Part shown: piece after piece, positions 50,028 to 62,213 of the stretch | How positions within the stretch are numbered: the first letter of the stretch is position 1 | Layout: each line of letters starts with the position of its first letter | Assembly: GCA_032209605.1 (NCBI GenBank) | Contig: JASFXZ010000020.1 | Coordinates: 2,239,501-2,303,500 of the forward strand | DNA length: 64,000 bases | Direction of reading: 5' to 3' | From: Mactromeris polynyma | Lineage: Eukaryota > Mollusca > Bivalvia > Venerida > Mactridae | Translations under genes and position numbers: made by a program | Notes under the pieces: model-generated | The model's input: only the letters and a program-made list of their open reading frames with translations | Databases searched by the model: none | Told to the model about the DNA's origin: nothing

Positions 50028-51197
50028 ATGGCAAAAGTACTACGAATCATAGCATTAGTAACATACATTAGGTAAGTGTGCAGATGTAGATCCTTTTAAA
50101 AATATTTTATCTAAAAATAAGATACATAAAGATCTCTCGTTCCCTTTTCACGCAGAAATTTATTTTCGAGCGACACAGAGTGGACACAGAATGGAACTTA
50201 TTCATTCGTGTAAATTGATTCCTATCGTCTAAAACAATATCAATTGGACAATTAAAGCGTGTTTTAATGTTATGTGATATTAAATAATGACTTATATGAT
50301 CGATATGTATTCTTTCATAAAACACCACTGAAACTCAGTATTCAGATAATAACAATATGATAATATATTAGAAAACCGAATCAATAACAGTGATATTCAT
50401 TTTTCAGTTACATATTTGGAGAAACCGTAGTAGAAACCGAGAATGTAAAATTAAAACGATCCGAAAGAGACACGGGCTTTCTTGGAGATTCGGAAATTGA
50501 AGATGACGGTGGATACATTGGCGAGACCGAGAAAAGAAGAGGCGAAGGTTTTGATTCCCTCGCCAGTGGACTGATTGGAAAACGATACGACGGTGGTCGT
50601 TTTGATTCATTAGCGAGTGGACTTGTTGGTAAACGGTACGACGGTGGAAATTTTGACTCTCTAGCCAGCGGTTTGGTGGGTAAAAGGTTCGATACATTAG
50701 CTAGCGGACTTGTTGGTAAACGTTATGACGGAGGAAATTTCGATTCTCTTGCAAGCGGTTTAGTCGGAAAACGATACGACGGTGGTAGCTTCGATTCGTT
50801 GGCTAGTGGATTAGTAGGTAAAAGATACGACGGCGGCAATTTTGATTCCCTAGCAAGTGGTCTGGTTGGAAAACGATTTGATACATTAGCTAGCGGTCTA
50901 GTTGGCAAGCGGTTTGACGGACGAGGTAGCATGTTCGACCCCCTTGCAAGTGGCTTAGTAGGAAAACGATCACGATATTTTGACACACTCGCAAGTGGCC
51001 TTGTTGGAAAAAGAAACTGGTATGATAAAAGATATCGATATTTCGACACCTTAGCAAGTGGACTGGTGGGTAAAAGAGGTGCGCCAGCAATGGGCGAAGG
51101 TTTGCGTTACAACCAGTACGGCATGTACAAACGACCATTCGATGATTTAGCCAGTTCATTAATAGGAAAACGGGCGAAGGAAGTCGTCAGTCGCTAA
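50028..51197 (+). CDS. LASGLVamide neuropeptide precursor (two coding exons)
   Basis: Secretory precursor cut and amidated into about 12 short signalling peptides. Coding exons are 50028-50071 and 50408-51197; the donor GTAAGT and the acceptor TTTTCAG are exact and join in frame inside a serine codon, giving 277 residues. Residues 1-19 form a signal peptide: positive start MAKVLR, a hydrophobic stretch to F18, likely cleavage near G19. KLKR (29-32) and EKRR (56-59) bracket an acidic spacer. Residues 60-270 hold 12 units, each ending in Gly-Lys-Arg, the signal for C-terminal amidation and dibasic cleavage. Ten units end LASGLV, the first LASGLI, the last LASSLI. The usual core is FDSLASGLV or FDTLASGLV, often preceded by YDGG plus one residue. 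Codons for identical peptides differ mostly at silent sites, so selection acts on the protein. The family name is recalled from mollusc neuropeptide surveys; its receptor and function are unknown to me. Nothing is broken. Confidence 0.95.
50072..50407 (+). other. Intron of the LASGLVamide precursor gene
   Basis: A 336-bp phase-2 intron interrupts the end of the signal-peptide coding region. It starts GTAAGT right after ATTAG and ends with the pyrimidine-rich acceptor TTTTTCAG. Splicing turns AG plus T into a serine codon and keeps the frame open from the ATG at 50028 to the stop at 51195. Without splicing, the repeat-bearing frame has no usable signal peptide. Confidence 0.9.
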
Positions 51198-51307
51198 TTT
51201 CAATTTCGTTATTTAAGTGCTGTTAAGCATTTTGGTTGTGAATTTCGATATTTCTAAATGAACATATAACTATTTTCGCTACATATTTATTTACTTTCGA
51301 AAACGTT

Positions 51308-51454
51308 ATTAAAGTAAATCTTCGATTCCCATTAAAACTGCTTTATGTCAGTAGATAAAAACAGTTGTACGTAAGTAACCTGGTGTGCTTTACTCTATAG
51401 GTTTCTGTGAATTAAAAAAAGAAATTGAAACTATTGAGAAAATCAAAGAATAAA
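51308..51454 (+). terminator. Candidate polyadenylation signals of the precursor gene
   Basis: ATTAAA occurs at 51308-51313 and again at 51331-51336, 111 and 134 bp after the stop codon. A canonical AATAAA is at 51449-51454. Any of them would give a short 3' untranslated region. I cannot tell which is used. Confidence 0.5.
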
Positions 51455-51915
51455 TGATCAAATCGTTCCCGTAATCTCTAAGGGAATTAAACTTATCGTA
51501 CCTTCATTGAAGTTTTAAATCGAATTGATTTTTGACAGTGACAAAATACATGTGTATGTCGAGTAAAAACGAAGCAATTTTATTCAACAACTGTAATGAT
51601 CTCGGGACTTCTTTTATGCATTTAAAACTTTGTTAAATGTTTGTTATGATATAGGATAATCATTAAAACAGAAGACAATGTGTCTGGAAATGTCTAAACA
51701 CCTGTTGACATAATTGACGAAATCAGTACATATTCGATCATAGGTTTCTTATTATCTACCAGAGATAAAATAATTTTTACATTTTGAGAAATGAAACACT
51801 GTATAATGTATTCCGTTTATACGTATGGACTAGTGTAATAAAAGTCGGATTTCTACTAAGACCTATCTTTTTCGTTTCTATACAAAATTGAACTACATGT
51901 ATATAGATAAATATA

Positions 51916-52890
51916 CAGTGGGCGTATTACTTTCGGGGTACGGAGTACTCCGAACAATGTAAATGTCAAAGGAACAACTTGGAACAGTGTTCTATGCTGT
52001 TCGGAACGTGTGCGGACTGTACCCATAAAGTGGTAGGTGCAGCAGGAGTAGTCACGTGATTAAACATGGCTGACAACAGACGTACATTATTTCAATGTCA
52101 AACGTGTAGTCGTCTTTTAGACGACATATCTGTGTTTAAGAGACATGAATGCACTCAACAAGTAGTTATGCCATTTACATGTATATAAGAATAACTTTAC
52201 ACATTGTACATTGTATTTAAATAATTATATTTTTAAATGGAGTTGATGGTTAAGAAATAAGAATGCTAATTGATGGTTTTCGGATAAATAAATTTTTAGA
52301 CAAACTCGCAGGAAAATGTTACAATGAGATTTATTTCGTTATGTACCTCAGTTTCAAAATGTTATCGAACTATTTTTAGAAACTGGGATTTCCAATCCCA
52401 AACCACTTTGCAGCAAATACAAGTCAATTATAACGAAACAGCTTTAAAATGTGTAAATGTAACAAGGTTTTTTTCTTTTCATGCAGTTATGTTATTTTTA
52501 TAAGGAACAATGCAAGCAAAGGGCGTGTCTGTTCAGGCCAACTTGTGCTTCATACCATATTTCAGGTCACCAACAAGAGTATTTTTCATAGCCGAATAGA
52601 ATCTAAAATGCATGAGATTTCCACAGGAAAATGACTTGCTTGCCCATCAAATGGCATTGGGGATTCGTGATTCAAAATCATACTTGACTGGACATATGGA
52701 GTTAAATATGTACATTATTCTTGGATATTCCTTTCAGCATAGCAGTGTTCTGGAATGACGAACAATGTTCTAAATTGCTCTATTGAAAACATTGTTCTGC
52801 ATTTAAGCACATTGTTCTAAACCATTCCATTGGCGCTAGAGTAGAACATCATTCCGAATCGTGCGGAACACTCGAAAGGAATACTACCAG
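51916..52890. mobile_element. DNA-transposon-like element with inverted ends and TA flanks
   Basis: The left end begins CAGTGGGCGTATTACTTTCG. The right end, read in reverse complement, begins CTGGTAGTATTCCTTTCG, and weaker similarity runs on for about 25 bp. Both ends are flanked by TA (51914-51915 and 52891-52892), as in Tc1/mariner-like or other TA-targeting elements. Motifs of the GGAACA/TGTTCT type cluster just inside both ends (about 51949-52010 and 52745-52870), resembling subterminal transposase-binding arrays. The interior holds a short zinc-finger-like reading frame but no transposase domain I can recognise, so this is probably a non-autonomous or decayed copy. Superfamily assignment is inference. 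Confidence 0.6.
52066..52188 (+). CDS. Short zinc-finger-like reading frame inside the inverted-repeat element
   Basis: ATG at 52066 opens a 40-residue frame ending at TAA 52186. Residues 9-29 read like the start of a zinc-binding module: FQCQTCSRLL, then an intervening segment, then KRHEC. That gives Cys11-x2-Cys14-x12-His27-x1-Cys29. The final His-x-Cys spacing is shorter than in a classical C2H2 finger, so zinc binding is uncertain. An E-box CACGTG lies just before the ATG. AAGTAGTT after residue 32 could be a weak donor, and TTTTCATGCAG near 52475-52486 a good acceptor, so this may be a first exon. DNA transposons often carry N-terminal fingers of this kind. It is not a complete known protein. 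Confidence 0.35.
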   Translation: MADNRRTLFQCQTCSRLLDDISVFKRHECTQQVVMPFTCI

Positions 52891-53290
52891 TATATCAAAA
52901 TGGACCATATAAATAAATATTCAGTATATCGCAAAGATCTAATTGAACTTAAACTGTTGTTTGATACACTAGAATAATTTGAGAGTTCTGAAACATTAAT
53001 TATTGTTTAACCAATTCATTATACTACATACACCAAGGTACAGATTAATTACTCGGTTATATATTGACAAAGTTATAGAGACATAATTTTGCTATTACAA
53101 AATTCCAATTAGCGAACGAATTGCAATACATAACAATATTAATACTTCGTTATGGCTCAATTCTCAACAAATGAGCAGGGGATCGACACATAAATAATTG
53201 AAAGGAAAAATGCTGCATTACTTGCAATCAATGCAGAACAAGCACTTCAGAGATGTAGTCTCTCGTACGATACAAGAAGTGGTTTAAAGA

Positions 53291-53648
53291 TATATTATGT
53301 TCATTTTTTGTTCATTTTTTACCGAAACAAACATGAACAATATCAGACCTATAGTTATAACATCAATACACATGCTTTAACAATGAATGAACTCATAATG
53401 TATTGATCCATATTTGATGTACATCATAATTTTGTTTTAAACTTCCAGTTATTTTAACAATTCAAGCTGTTTTACACGTTTTGTCTGTTAGGAATATGGT
53501 AAAAAAATATAATTTCAATTTGTTATACATTGCAATGGTTGTTATACGGGATGTTTTAGCCAATGCAACAACAATACTAGATAAAGCCAATTCAAACATT
53601 TTATGTTCAGATGAGCCAGATACATTGTACATCTTTAAATAGTCTGAA
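53291..53648 (+). repeat. Repeat C copy
   Basis: Collinear with 7881-8240: GAATGAACTCATAATGTATTG, in part, ACATTGCAATGGTTGTTATAC, AACAACAATACTAGATAAAG and ACATTTTATGTTCAGATGAG. Confidence 0.75.
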
Positions 53649-54054
53649 GGTCCATACAAGTTAGCGACCGATGATTTCTTCTTCTTTTCTATGGACGTGT
53701 CTCGAATTTTAGCAGCTGGTGAAAGAAAGTTTTAATGTACGATTTAGATATGAGCATGGTTGTACTGAAACATATCACAGAGCGTAATAATTCATTCCGA
53801 TAATAACGTTTTGTTCTATGTAATTAAATTCCCTTCTCCAAATACTATATGTAATTCAACTAAATTAGCTGTAACCAAAATCTTAACTGTACAAATGATT
53901 GGCCCGACTCCCTTGACACTTAAAATGTTATATGGATATTTCTTCAAATAGCAATAAACTGGAAGTCAATCAAATTTTCACATTCTTAACTAACTGGAAA
54001 CTGTGACCCAATTCCCTCCAGATGGCCTGAAACATAATTCAGTCAATTTCAAAC

Positions 54055-54238
54055 GCAATTCAGTGAATTTCGGCGAAGTAACGTACCCTTTATCGATGTT
54101 TTTACCAATCCGCGTCAAGGTTACAACGTTGTTCGGTTCAAGAGTAATTGCCAATATTTGATTGGTTTACACAACACTGATATGCAAATAGCAAACCCAT
54201 GCTAGTACGGCTACGCCGAACAATGTAAGCTATATAAG
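54055..54238 (-). repeat. Repeat B copy with promoter-like elements
   Basis: Reads, in complement, as repeat B. On the + strand the order is TGATTGG (54159-54165, inverted CCAAT), ATGCAAAT (54182-54189, POU octamer) and TATATAAG (54231-54238), the spacing of an octamer/TATA promoter. The TATA-like box lies just beyond the part shared with the other copies. Confidence 0.65.
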
Positions 54239-57200
54239 CTGGCTGATCACACGTATGTTTCACTAAGACTGGACATCATGTACGAACACAAATGTCAGGG
54301 AATAAATCACTCGCTTATGTACATTTTTAAAAAACGCAGTTTAAATGACATTACCAAAACCCGTATAGTCGACAGTAATTTTAACAGAAATCAATCAAGA
54401 TGCGGGTAAATGTAATTGCGCAATTTTCAAATTTAAAAGCCACATATAGTTTGTAGAGACTTTAGATAGTTGGTATATAATCAAATTTACGAGCGGTGCT
54501 CTTTCTTCTGTTTAAGGCTCCGAATTGTCACGCATTTATGTTAAATTAACTAATTGGTCGAGAAAGACGAGCACAAAAATTACGTTGTATATAACAGAAT
54601 CAATTCGAAAAGTCACGCACAAAAACACAATTTCTCTCAATAAATCAGATATGTTTTTATTCTCGCTATAATAGAAATTTACCTACGAATTCTCAAGTAC
54701 TTGTTCTGTTTTAAGCTCGAAATTGTTACACATTTTGCTTAAACTCTGCTTATTCATTTGATTAGCCCCTGAAAACATTTGTAATTGAGTAAGACTTAAT
54801 ACCTTACATGATTTAATTTTAAACTATGTGGCTTCTTCATTCATTTTATAGTCATGGGGATTTATCATTTATCTATAAAAAGAATTTAAAAATAGTTCTG
54901 CAATACGTGTATTCCCGAGGCTTGTTGGACAACTGGTTCAACATGATTTAATTAGTTAACACTAATATTGAAATTTGTGCTAAGATATGTTCATTACATA
55001 TCGACAACGGTAGCATCCGGCAATTTGGGCTAACATATCACCAGATTTGTTATGAACGTAATTATAAATATATACTGAATTCGTAAACTATTTTATTATA
55101 CGCACAATGTAACTATGAAAAACCAAATGCTGACAAAATATAAATATGTGCTAAAGGTACTAACAGATAAGTATTGCAAACAGAGAATCCACTTGTAACA
55201 TGTTCACAATCATACAAATTAGTAATCAAAATCAATGATCTTACCTAATAACATTACTTCACGGAAATAAACACTGATCAACATCAAACAAATATACATG
55301 AGTCACCGAGTGAAGGATGACGTGAGACTTAATTTCTTGTCTTTAAGAAAGCTCAGACAAGTATTTTTGAAAGTTTTCCTCGAAGAGCTGTTATATGTGT
55401 AAATCTCTAGTTTATAGGCCTATATAAACAATACTTACAGTTAATCTCTAAGAGCGTTTTGTCGGAGACCATTATACACTGCACAATAACACAGGAAATG
55501 TTTTTCGGCTTCCATTGTATTTGGCGACCAAATGCCACATAGTATCAGATCAAACCGCTCATCTGTAAATTTTCCTGGTTCAATTATGATTGGTTAGAAA
55601 CATGTTCTAGTCTGAAGTTGCAAACAATAGAGCGATCATTCAATCTTTAATTCATTGGAACATTTTCCCAGATTTTACTCACGTTTTACATTTCCTAACA
55701 TATAGTGGAATAAGATGAACAATTTGGTTAAAAGTTAAACAATATTCGATTATTGTAAACAACAGAACATCACAGTGTAGTCATGACGAGGTTGATATAC
55801 TGTGACCGGTTGTTAGTTGACCTCATATTATTAAGTCGAATCCGCACGTAGGTCATGGTTCCCTATCGTCTGTAGACCTGTGTATTCAACCAGTGTCCCA
55901 GACATCGCAAGCAGTGGAATGATGCGATAACAATAAACACTTTCCTCGGGCTTCTATTACGGGCGTTAAATTTACGTTGGACCTTGAACCTAAGACTGAA
56001 GAATAGTCATTGAAGAATGATTCAGATTAAATAGGCTCGACAGCAAAGCGCTCGCAGATTATACATTTTATCAATAATTTCACCAAGTGCACGTCCGGAT
56101 TTACTGTCATACATGTATGTTCAGACGTTATATACCTAAGACTCAAAATCACGTTGAAATGATCGGAAAATAATGCATTTCGATTTTATTCGCATTGGTC
56201 AAACTTCTTAAGGGCTTACACAAGTTATTGACTGTGTCTAACATTAACTGCTATTTCTCCTTGCCCTAAACCATTAGTACAAGAGCATCCTTGTTCATTC
56301 ACATGGAAACCTTGATATCGCCAAATTGGATTCCAAGGTTAGGGGTCGTTGACATAACAGTAAGGTCATTAGTAAATACGAAACACGATGTACTGCCAAA
56401 TACCAATATTGTTTAACGCTCGTTCGACCTGTCTGCAAGATTGTTTTTATTACTTCCAGTATACAGGACATAGACCTTCTGAAGATAGTTATTTGTATGT
56501 AGTAAAACAGTTTGCTTTTATTTATTACCAGTTTATTATATTATTAAAATATAATACTTATACAGCACTCATGTCATATTTGAAATACGAACAAAAATGT
56601 TTTTCAATAACATTTGCTTACACGATCTTCCATAACAAGTTCAAAGAATCAATTTAAAAAAAGATTTATTCTAAACAAGCAATATATTTGAAAAAAGATG
56701 AACGGCATAGATAGAGTGATATCTAAATAATCGCCCTATTTCTTCAGAGGGTTACGCTACGAACTGAATTGTCTTTTCGAGATCCCGTTTATTGCCTCTC
56801 CGCTTAAATTGTGAACCAACCAAATCGACTAATTTGTTGCATATATAAACAACGCGATTCATATACAACATTTGATAAAATGTAGGTCGAAATCAATGTT
56901 AAATAAAAAAAAATGCATCAGCAAGGAAAACCTTATCACATAAAAAAACCTTAATATGTATAGTTGAGATAATATACAGCAACTTGGAGGTTAAACTTAA
57001 TGTGAAAGAACACTAATACAATTATCTATCATCAGTAAGAAAATAATTATTAATCAGTACATTTAATGAATAACTTAAGACTAATTTAATGTACAACTTC
57101 AACTTTTTCTTTTGAGCACGTTGACATGTATTTTGTTTCATCTAGACATGTGATGTTGTCATTGGAGGAATAGGATGACCGTTATCTGCCTCACTTCTTC

Positions 57201-59179
57201 ACTGAATCATACTAGATAAAACATGTATGCTAAGTAAAGGCAGGTCAGTTTCCATATTGGTAAGATCGCATTAGAGTTTTACCTCTGGACTGACATTGTA
57301 CACACTTTTTGCATACTAGTACTTTACAGAAACTTCCCGCGTTCAGAACAAGTCATATTGTAAATTGACTTAGCGCCGTCCCGCAGGATGTCACATTCTA
57401 GAAACAACATTACTGAATATTCTATATAATCAGCCGTTAACATTGAATTTCGCCAATATCCAATGGCACGACATTCGACACTCACAAAGATCAACTGGCG
57501 AGCTGGCACGACATCCAACATTCGAAAATATCCAATGTCGAGCTTGGCCGCATTTTATTACACAGCAGCATTATTTAAAGTGAACACGTGATCTTTACAT
57601 GACCGTTAAGTAACTGTTAAATGGGTTAAGACTTGAACCAGTTGTCCAACAGGCCTGTTATGTGGAATACACGTATATGCATTGGTTTAAAATCTGGACT
57701 GTTCGGATCAAGTTCAATTCTGTCTGATACGAATTTGAACATAGGAAAACAGTCAATATAGAGATCTGGTTAGACTTTTTGAACATTTAAGTACAATCTG
57801 GAAAATTACGCCAACTTTATATGACGTTTATGGGTTTCATTTAAGAGGTGTGTTTGCTGTCGCTCATATACATGCTACGATATATAACTCGCTTAACTTA
57901 AATGAATAATTGTCGTATAATTTAAAACTCATCCAAGGTCTTCATGAGAAACCTCAAATGGAGATACTTTTAGCAAGATGAGTGCTAATCACGAAAATAA
58001 TATCGCCGTGTTTTGTCTACAGGTGGTAGACTGTCGTAATTTGTAATCGTAATGTTTAAAATACATACGTACATGCACGTTAAATACTTAAACAATTAAA
58101 CAGAACTTAACTAGTTTGGTGGCACCTTTCTTTATACATAATGCTGAATATGACTTTAAAACACCTTAAAAACATTCCGTTATTCATCCACTCGTTTCGA
58201 AAGGATGCGTTTAAATCGCTAGTATTGTATTTGTCTTCATCATAACACTGAGTTATTCTAGGACAGAGCAGAAAATCATTACTAATCGGATGTCGCTGCG
58301 ATGTGGTATTATATGAGATAAATTACTTGAGTAATCCATTATTTCGTCGGATGCGATCAGGTTTGTAACACCGAAACACCTAAGGCTCATGTGTTACCAG
58401 TGTATTATATGCAAAAATATCTGCGGTACATTGAGACAATCGTAATAATGCAATTTTAGAAAACGTCATGGGAATAGATTCATACCGCATAATTTACTGT
58501 TGCGAAGAGGTAAAACACGATGTTCTGTTATATGTATCGAGCTTTTTCAGGTGTTCAAACTACGCCTTATGGCAATACAATAATAATCAGGAAGGTTATC
58601 GATGTAACAAATAGATGTTCTCCTTTGCGGACCTGTCAAGTACTCATACCAGAAGAGGCGGTTTGAAGAACTGATAGAAGTGAGAACAGTAATATTCGAA
58701 TTGATTTGTTCGTCTGATGTTACATATTTTGTGTAAGGTGTGTCTAGTCAACACAGTATGTAGACAAGTTAACAAAGCATTTGGACAAAGCTGTGTGGCG
58801 AAATAACCCAACATTGGACTTCAATGTTTTCTTTTTCACATAATGATTGCGACATAATACCATTTACTACCAAGCTATTAACGCTAATAGACGTATCAAC
58901 AATAGTATACAAGATAAAACGGTTACAGGTAAGGACGAGACATGTCGTAAAGAAGTGAACCGACCTTGCTGACAACAATACGTTGATGACCACCATGTGT
59001 TTATTGTGACAAAATAACATACATATTTTATTAAGAATTTAGAAAACTAGAGAAATATTACGCGTGATAACATGTTACGTTAACAAGTAATAACGAGGAA
59101 AACACTTTAAGATGATATCACTTGTTTGACAAAATAGTACACATAAGGTGCTACTCTTCATGTGCATGACAAGATGGCT
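54239..59179. other. Unassigned non-coding tract, about 5 kb
   Basis: No gene or RNA recognised. A partial internal duplication (GGCACGACATTCGACA and GGCACGACATCCAACA) lies at about 57455-57540. Confidence 0.45.
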
Positions 59180-59182
59180 TAA

Positions 59183-59212
59183 TAATAATAACAATAATAA
59201 TAATAATAAACT
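59183..59212. repeat. AAT trinucleotide microsatellite
   Basis: About ten AAT units with one AAC interruption. Confidence 0.85.
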
Positions 59213-59386
59213 TCATTAATTGAAGATATGCACATAAAACATACATACACTTACCTAACAAGAAGCCTTCATACATGCATAAAGTATAACAACAAGAAAG
59301 AGAAAAATAAAGAATAAGCATTATTATAATGCTAAATCAATAAATCATAACAACACATTTTCAAAATACGCAGTAGCAATATGTAT

Positions 59387-59530
59387 GAAAGAGAGATAAA
59401 AGTATTACCGGGAACGCCGCATGCACGATGCAATGCAACCCCATACATATTAGGCACCGAGAAGGTGCTAGGGTAAACAATGGGGAAGTTCAGAGAATAT
59501 GTTAACAAAAAAGGAGAATCATCGAACAAA
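59387..59530 (-). repeat. Repeat A copy, diverged and partial
   Basis: In complement: the GAAAGAGAGATAAAAG tail, ACCGGGAACGCCGCATGC, GGCACCGAGAAGG and AATGGGGAAG. Confidence 0.65.
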
Positions 59531-60716
59531 TCAGCAGAAACATTCTAGTCCTAAGAAAGCTAAGGCGTTGAACTATTATAACAACGTAGAGCGGTAGGAG
59601 ATTAGAACATGCATTATGGAAGAAGCGATAGCAAGAGAAGAAGTATATTAAAATGTCTACACGATAAGACGAAACAATTGTTCATACCAATCCTGACTCA
59701 TTAAAATATACACAACGTCACATTATAAAATTGAACAAGAACAACAGATCAGTCATAATATTTGAGGCTGCTTTCATTAACTGTTTTGTAGCGAAACCAA
59801 TTCTGCCTTTATCAGAGTCGGAATGAACACATCTTCAACCGTACAATTGTTTCTTCTTAAAGGACGTTAGTTTGATGAATTAACCGCGCGGTAGGTTTCA
59901 AACAGAGAATTGCTTGAAGTTGCAACCACAACAACTGCTTAGGTAAAAAAACCTACATAACTTTGATAAGACAGTATATTAGTAATGCAATTCATAACTT
60001 CAAACGGAGAAAAATTGATTGGGGCTGGCTGTTGTTTCTGTAAACAAATCTCTATCGAAGTTGTTGTAGCAGACCAAAACTGTTCGGTTGCCACTCATAT
60101 TATATTAAACTTTTTAATCGTACTTAAATGACACAATCCAAATCGGTGTTTGATCAAAAGTACGTCTTTCAGTCAGTTTTACAACTCACATTTTATCTCA
60201 ATACTCTTGAAAATCTTGATTTTAAAAGTCATTCTGGAACGAATGTATTGCACTTAAGTTTTTTGTGTTCAAACACACCACTCATCACAGTACCTAGGGA
60301 CGTGTTATTTGCTAAATAATCCAAGCATCTTATCAAACGCTACATGGTTAAAACACTTTAATAAAACTGCTATACATTTGTATCAAATCATAGGAACAAT
60401 GTAATTCTCTATTGCGTTGTAGTTCAGTCGTGCTTAAGGCAATGCAAGTGCATATTTAACAGAAGTTCATCTCATTTCGTGCTTTACTTGTTCCGCGCTC
60501 GGTTGCTTTGTAGCCTGCGGAGGTAGCGCTCTGCTTGGGAATGTCGATTTAATTGTAAACAGTATTCCAGGAAATCCGATTCTTTTCACAATCATTTTAA
60601 AAAAGTGGTACACTTTTGAACTCCAATAACGTTTTGCATTCGATATTTAATGAAGGGAACAATTAAAACTATTATTGGTTATTGTACGATTTGTTTGAGA
60701 AATATAGCTAATACAA
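59531..60716. other. Unassigned non-coding tract
   Basis: Nothing recognised. Confidence 0.45.
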
Positions 60717-60807
60717 CAGAGAGAATACGTAACTACAGGGAACGCCACATACACAAGACAGTGCCTCCCCACGCAGACCCTCCGGAAAAACAAGACCATA
60801 ATGTTTT
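60717..60807 (-). repeat. Repeat A 3' end
   Basis: In complement: CAGAGAGAATACG, TACAGGGAACGCCACATAC and CCTCCCCACGCAGACCC. Confidence 0.8.
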
Positions 60808-60975
60808 ACACACCAATGGAAAACCCTGGTGTTTATAATCCGTATTACAGGCTTTGTATCACGTTTATGTATTAACTGTTATATTTTCTTAAATATTTGA
60901 GAATCGATAAAATGACCTGTTTGTGTTTTGTGTTTGGCTGGCTTATTTCGCGCGAAATGTTTTTGAAACTTATTA

Positions 60976-61345
60976 AAAGAGAGAATAACATGCTACAGGG
61001 AACGCCAAATACATATGACATTGCCTCTCCACACAGACCTCCGGGAAAACAACAAACCATAAATACCAGGTATTTGAAGACGAATGGCCTAGTCGATCAT
61101 TAAGGTCACTAAGGAGAATTAAGGAGGACAACATGGGGGAAATTAATGAATAGAATACATCAAAGGACAAGTCATGACAGCTTGCAACAGTAGGCCGAAA
61201 GGGGAGAAGAATAACATGAACACTATATCAAGTAAATAATTGCACATGGAGAAACGGAAATTTAACATACATCTAAAACACAAAAACACAAATAGAAATG
61301 ATAAACACACAGCGATTTACAGCATTGGAACTGTCAGTAAAAAAC
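60976..61345 (-). repeat. Repeat A copy, near complete
   Basis: In complement: the AAGAGAGAATAAC tail, CTACAGGGAACGCC, CAGACCTCCGGGAAAAC, AATGGCCTAGTCGATCA and GGACAAGTCATGACAGC, through to TTACAGCATTGGAACTGTC. Confidence 0.85.
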
Positions 61346-62213
61346 TTGGTAATTTAATAAGTAATAGCGATATAAAAGTATTTTAAATATACGTGAGTAA
61401 GTATAGGTAATTCTCTTTCATCATCAAATTTTCTTACAAATGTTTTGTTAAAATAATTTTGCATTCAAGGCGTGTTTTTTAAGATGAAGTATTCTTTATT
61501 TATCAAACAAGACATGAATTTTAATAATACACAATGCAAAATCAATAATTTATTTGGAGAAATATCTACAGCAGCATATAATGTACTTTCACGCAAACAA
61601 TAAAAAAAACAAAGACATGTTAAATTATTTTCACAAAACTGATGATAAAAACGAAAAGAAGTTTGCCAACTGCAGAAATATCTGATGGAAGCTCTTCAAA
61701 ACAAACTAGCTGCCGATATACCATCTACCTAACCAAATACTTGGAATTATTACTGACCTCTCAGTTTGAGTTTCAAAATTGTATTGTCTATTTGCTTTTA
61801 TAGAAGTACTTGATATTGTTGTCTACGTCCGTTCACACTCGGGTACTTTCATATCTCCAGTCCAGGTCTGACATCACAGTGATTGTATGGTATAAATCGT
61901 TAGAATGTCATAATGTGGGATTGAATGGATGACTGAAATTATTCAAATTTATGAATACCATCGTTTGCTATTTAAAAACACGTACTACTCGATTCTAAAA
62001 TTAAAACAGACAAAGCAACGAAAGAATAAACACATTTATACAAACAAACACATGTGAAACATTAACTTCGGTCAACAATTTAAAACAGGAATGGAATGGA
62101 CGTTTAATCACAAATGACTAAAATACGTATTAGGAATGAAGTCGATCGCATTTCTGGAATGGACCATTTAACAACCTGGCATGGTCGTCTGTGGGAATTC
62201 CATTCAGTATTAT
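61346..62213. other. Unassigned non-coding tract
   Basis: Nothing recognised. Confidence 0.45.

Noticed and set aside
50404..51159. Three open frames on the strand opposite the neuropeptide precursor
   Set aside because: Shadows created by the repeated Gly-Lys-Arg coding units. The + strand frame has the signal peptide, splice sites and processing signals.
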